A stretch of DNA of 5,683 nt from Thermoproteales archaeon (lineage in GTDB: Archaea > Thermoproteota > Thermoprotei > Thermoproteales > Thermocladiaceae): the NCBI GenBank assembly GCA_027068725.1, contig JAMOMD010000410.1, forward strand, positions 1 to 5,683, read 5' to 3'. This document shows, one piece after another, positions 5,200 through 5,683 of this stretch. Position numbers and translations under genes: made by a program. The notes beneath the pieces were generated by a model, which saw only the letters and a list, made by a program, of their open reading frames with translations, made no database searches and was not told the DNA's origin. Position 1 is the stretch's first letter. Every line of letters starts with the position of its first letter.

Positions 5200-5258
5200 G
5201 GCTGTGATGAGCCCAGGACTGTGATGAGTGGTGATGAAGGACTTCTCGCAGCTGAGCC
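5200..5258 (+). ncRNA. C/D box methylation guide sRNA 1
   Basis: C box GTGATGA (5204-5210), C' box GTGATGA (5231-5237) and D box CTGA (5252-5255) are all perfect. C and C' are 20 bases apart, exactly the room for a 12-base guide, a D' box and a 4-base spacer, though no clean CTGA D' box is present (GTGA at 5221-5224 or a degenerate version is the candidate). GGC (5200-5202) and GCC (5256-5258) form the closing stem beside the C/D kink-turn. The D guide is AGGACTTCTCGCAG (5238-5251); the D' guide begins GCCCAGGACT. Such RNAs direct ribose 2'-O-methylation with L7Ae, Nop5 and fibrillarin. Targets were not identified. Extra TGATGA copies at 5181 and 5222 make the exact box choice slightly ambiguous. 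Confidence 0.68.
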
Positions 5259-5280
5259 GAGTAGAATCATGATTAGAGAG

Positions 5281-5340
5281 GGATGATGACTGTCCGTGGC
5301 CACTCTTGATTGATGAAGAAACGCCGGCAGTGCTGACTAG
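5281..5340 (+). ncRNA. C/D box methylation guide sRNA 2
   Basis: C box ATGATGA (5283-5289), D' box TTGA (5306-5309), C' box TGATGA (5311-5316) and D box CTGA (5333-5336) occur in the right order, and C and D are exact. Both guides are 16 bases: CTGTCCGTGGCCACTC before D' and AGAAACGCCGGCAGTG before D. The complement of the D guide, CACUGCCGGCGUUUCU, contains ACUGCCGGCGUU, which resembles the conserved 16S rRNA segment just before GGAGGAAGG (around E. coli 1155-1165). By the five-bases-from-D-box rule the methylated residue would be the G after ACU. The target comparison is from memory. The D'-C' spacer is a single base, shorter than usual. It starts about 23 bases after sRNA 1 with no TATA box of its own, so it is probably co-transcribed. 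Confidence 0.66.
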
Positions 5341-5389
5341 ACCAAACCTATTTGTCCTATTCTTTCCATAAGTTACTTGTAGTGAAGGT

Positions 5390-5683
5390 ATGAAGTTCGA
5401 GTACGTGATAGGTGTTGAGCTTCCTGAAGATGCTCGAAGAAAGTTAGAGAAAGCTCTGAAGGAAGCTATCAAAGTTGCTAGAGTACCTGCTGATGTTGTG
5501 TTTGTACATGTTGTTGATAGTCATGACATTGTTAGAGAGATTCTTAACATAAAGAAACCACCTGTGGAGTACGAGGAGAAGCCTGTCAAGCTCTTTCTCG
5601 ACTATGATACGCTTGAGCCTGTTCTCTCAATAAGGAGAGATGCTATTGAACTATCTTTCGACGATCTAGTGCTTGAAATAGCT
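5390..5683 (+). CDS. Unrecognised protein, N-terminal fragment (cut by right edge)
   Basis: An open frame of 98 codons beginning MKFEYVIGVELPEDARRKL and reaching the right edge without a stop. ATG 5390 is the only ATG, GTG or TTG after the in-frame TAA at 5369, so the start is secure if the gene is real. GTGAAGG lies directly before it, too close for ideal Shine-Dalgarno spacing. The codon use (mostly AAG/GAG, mixed GTT/GTG) matches the lysY/NOG1 part of the window. The translation shows an amphipathic helix (about 14-28), a strand PADVVFVHVVDSHD (33-46), PPVEYEEKPVKLFLDYDTL (57-75) and an acidic stretch SFDDLVLE. There is no signal peptide, membrane segment or motif I recognise, and no function is proposed. 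Confidence 0.7.
   Translation, partial: MKFEYVIGVELPEDARRKLEKALKEAIKVARVPADVVFVHVVDSHDIVREILNIKKPPVEYEEKPVKLFLDYDTLEPVLSIRRDAIELSFDDLVLEIA

Noticed and set aside
5265..5274. Perfect palindrome AATCATGATT between the two sRNAs
   Set aside because: A 10-base palindrome of this kind is easily found by chance and has no partner or suitable position for an operator or processing site that I can support.
5026..5472. Minus-strand open frame of 148 codons overlapping mobB, the sRNAs and the start of the 5390 gene
   Set aside because: The translation is low-complexity (rich in Ser, Thr, Asn) with no domain. It overlaps the mobB start region in another frame and is antisense to two better supported features.
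1..5683. CRISPR arrays, insertion sequences, attachment sites, tRNA or rRNA genes
   Set aside because: No regularly spaced identical repeats, transposase motifs, terminal inverted repeats or tRNA T-loop/acceptor signatures were seen on either strand.

Overview
The window reads as chromosomal DNA of a hyperthermophilic archaeon of the Thermoprotei (Crenarchaeota). The evidence is an archaeal/eukaryotic-type ribosomal protein S6e, a NOG1-type ribosome-assembly GTPase, LysY and LysZ of the LysW carrier-protein pathway, a MobB protein fused to an Fe-S domain, two tandem C/D box guide RNAs, and several genes whose TATA box lies about 25 bases before the start codon (leaderless mRNAs). The order or genus cannot be fixed from the sequence alone.

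Layout. Minus strand, left part: a HAD-family phosphatase cut by the left edge (1-177), S6e (190-651) and LysY (703-1776). A 100-bp divergent promoter region follows. Plus strand, middle: NOG1 GTPase (1877-2950), a small winged-helix regulator with a cysteine cluster (3039-3494), and LysZ (about 3550-4353). LysZ converges on a minus-strand MobB/Fe-S fusion (4356-5150) with a 2-base gap. The 239 bases from 5151 to 5389 hold no protein gene. They carry a TATA element that could fire in both directions and two adjacent C/D box sRNAs (about 5200-5258 and 5281-5340). An unrecognised gene (5390-5683) runs off the right edge.

How the genes work together. LysZ (kinase) and LysY (reductase) catalyse consecutive steps of LysW-linked lysine synthesis, and in crenarchaea probably also ornithine/arginine synthesis. 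Here they are in opposite orientation and separated by two unrelated genes. S6e, NOG1 and the two guide RNAs all concern ribosome structure, assembly or rRNA modification. MobB belongs to Mo/W cofactor maturation.

Main oddities. (1) LysZ has no ATG, GTG or TTG in frame before its essential N-terminal KVGGS motif: ACG sits where ATG is expected, and a one-base frame slip is an alternative. (2) There are two well-formed tandem C/D sRNAs, one with a guide that resembles a 16S rRNA segment. (3) Three ATNAGGTTW repeats at 16-17 bp spacing frame the promoter of the winged-helix gene. (4) An abrupt Lys/Glu codon switch and AT enrichment begins in the middle of lysZ and extends into mobB.
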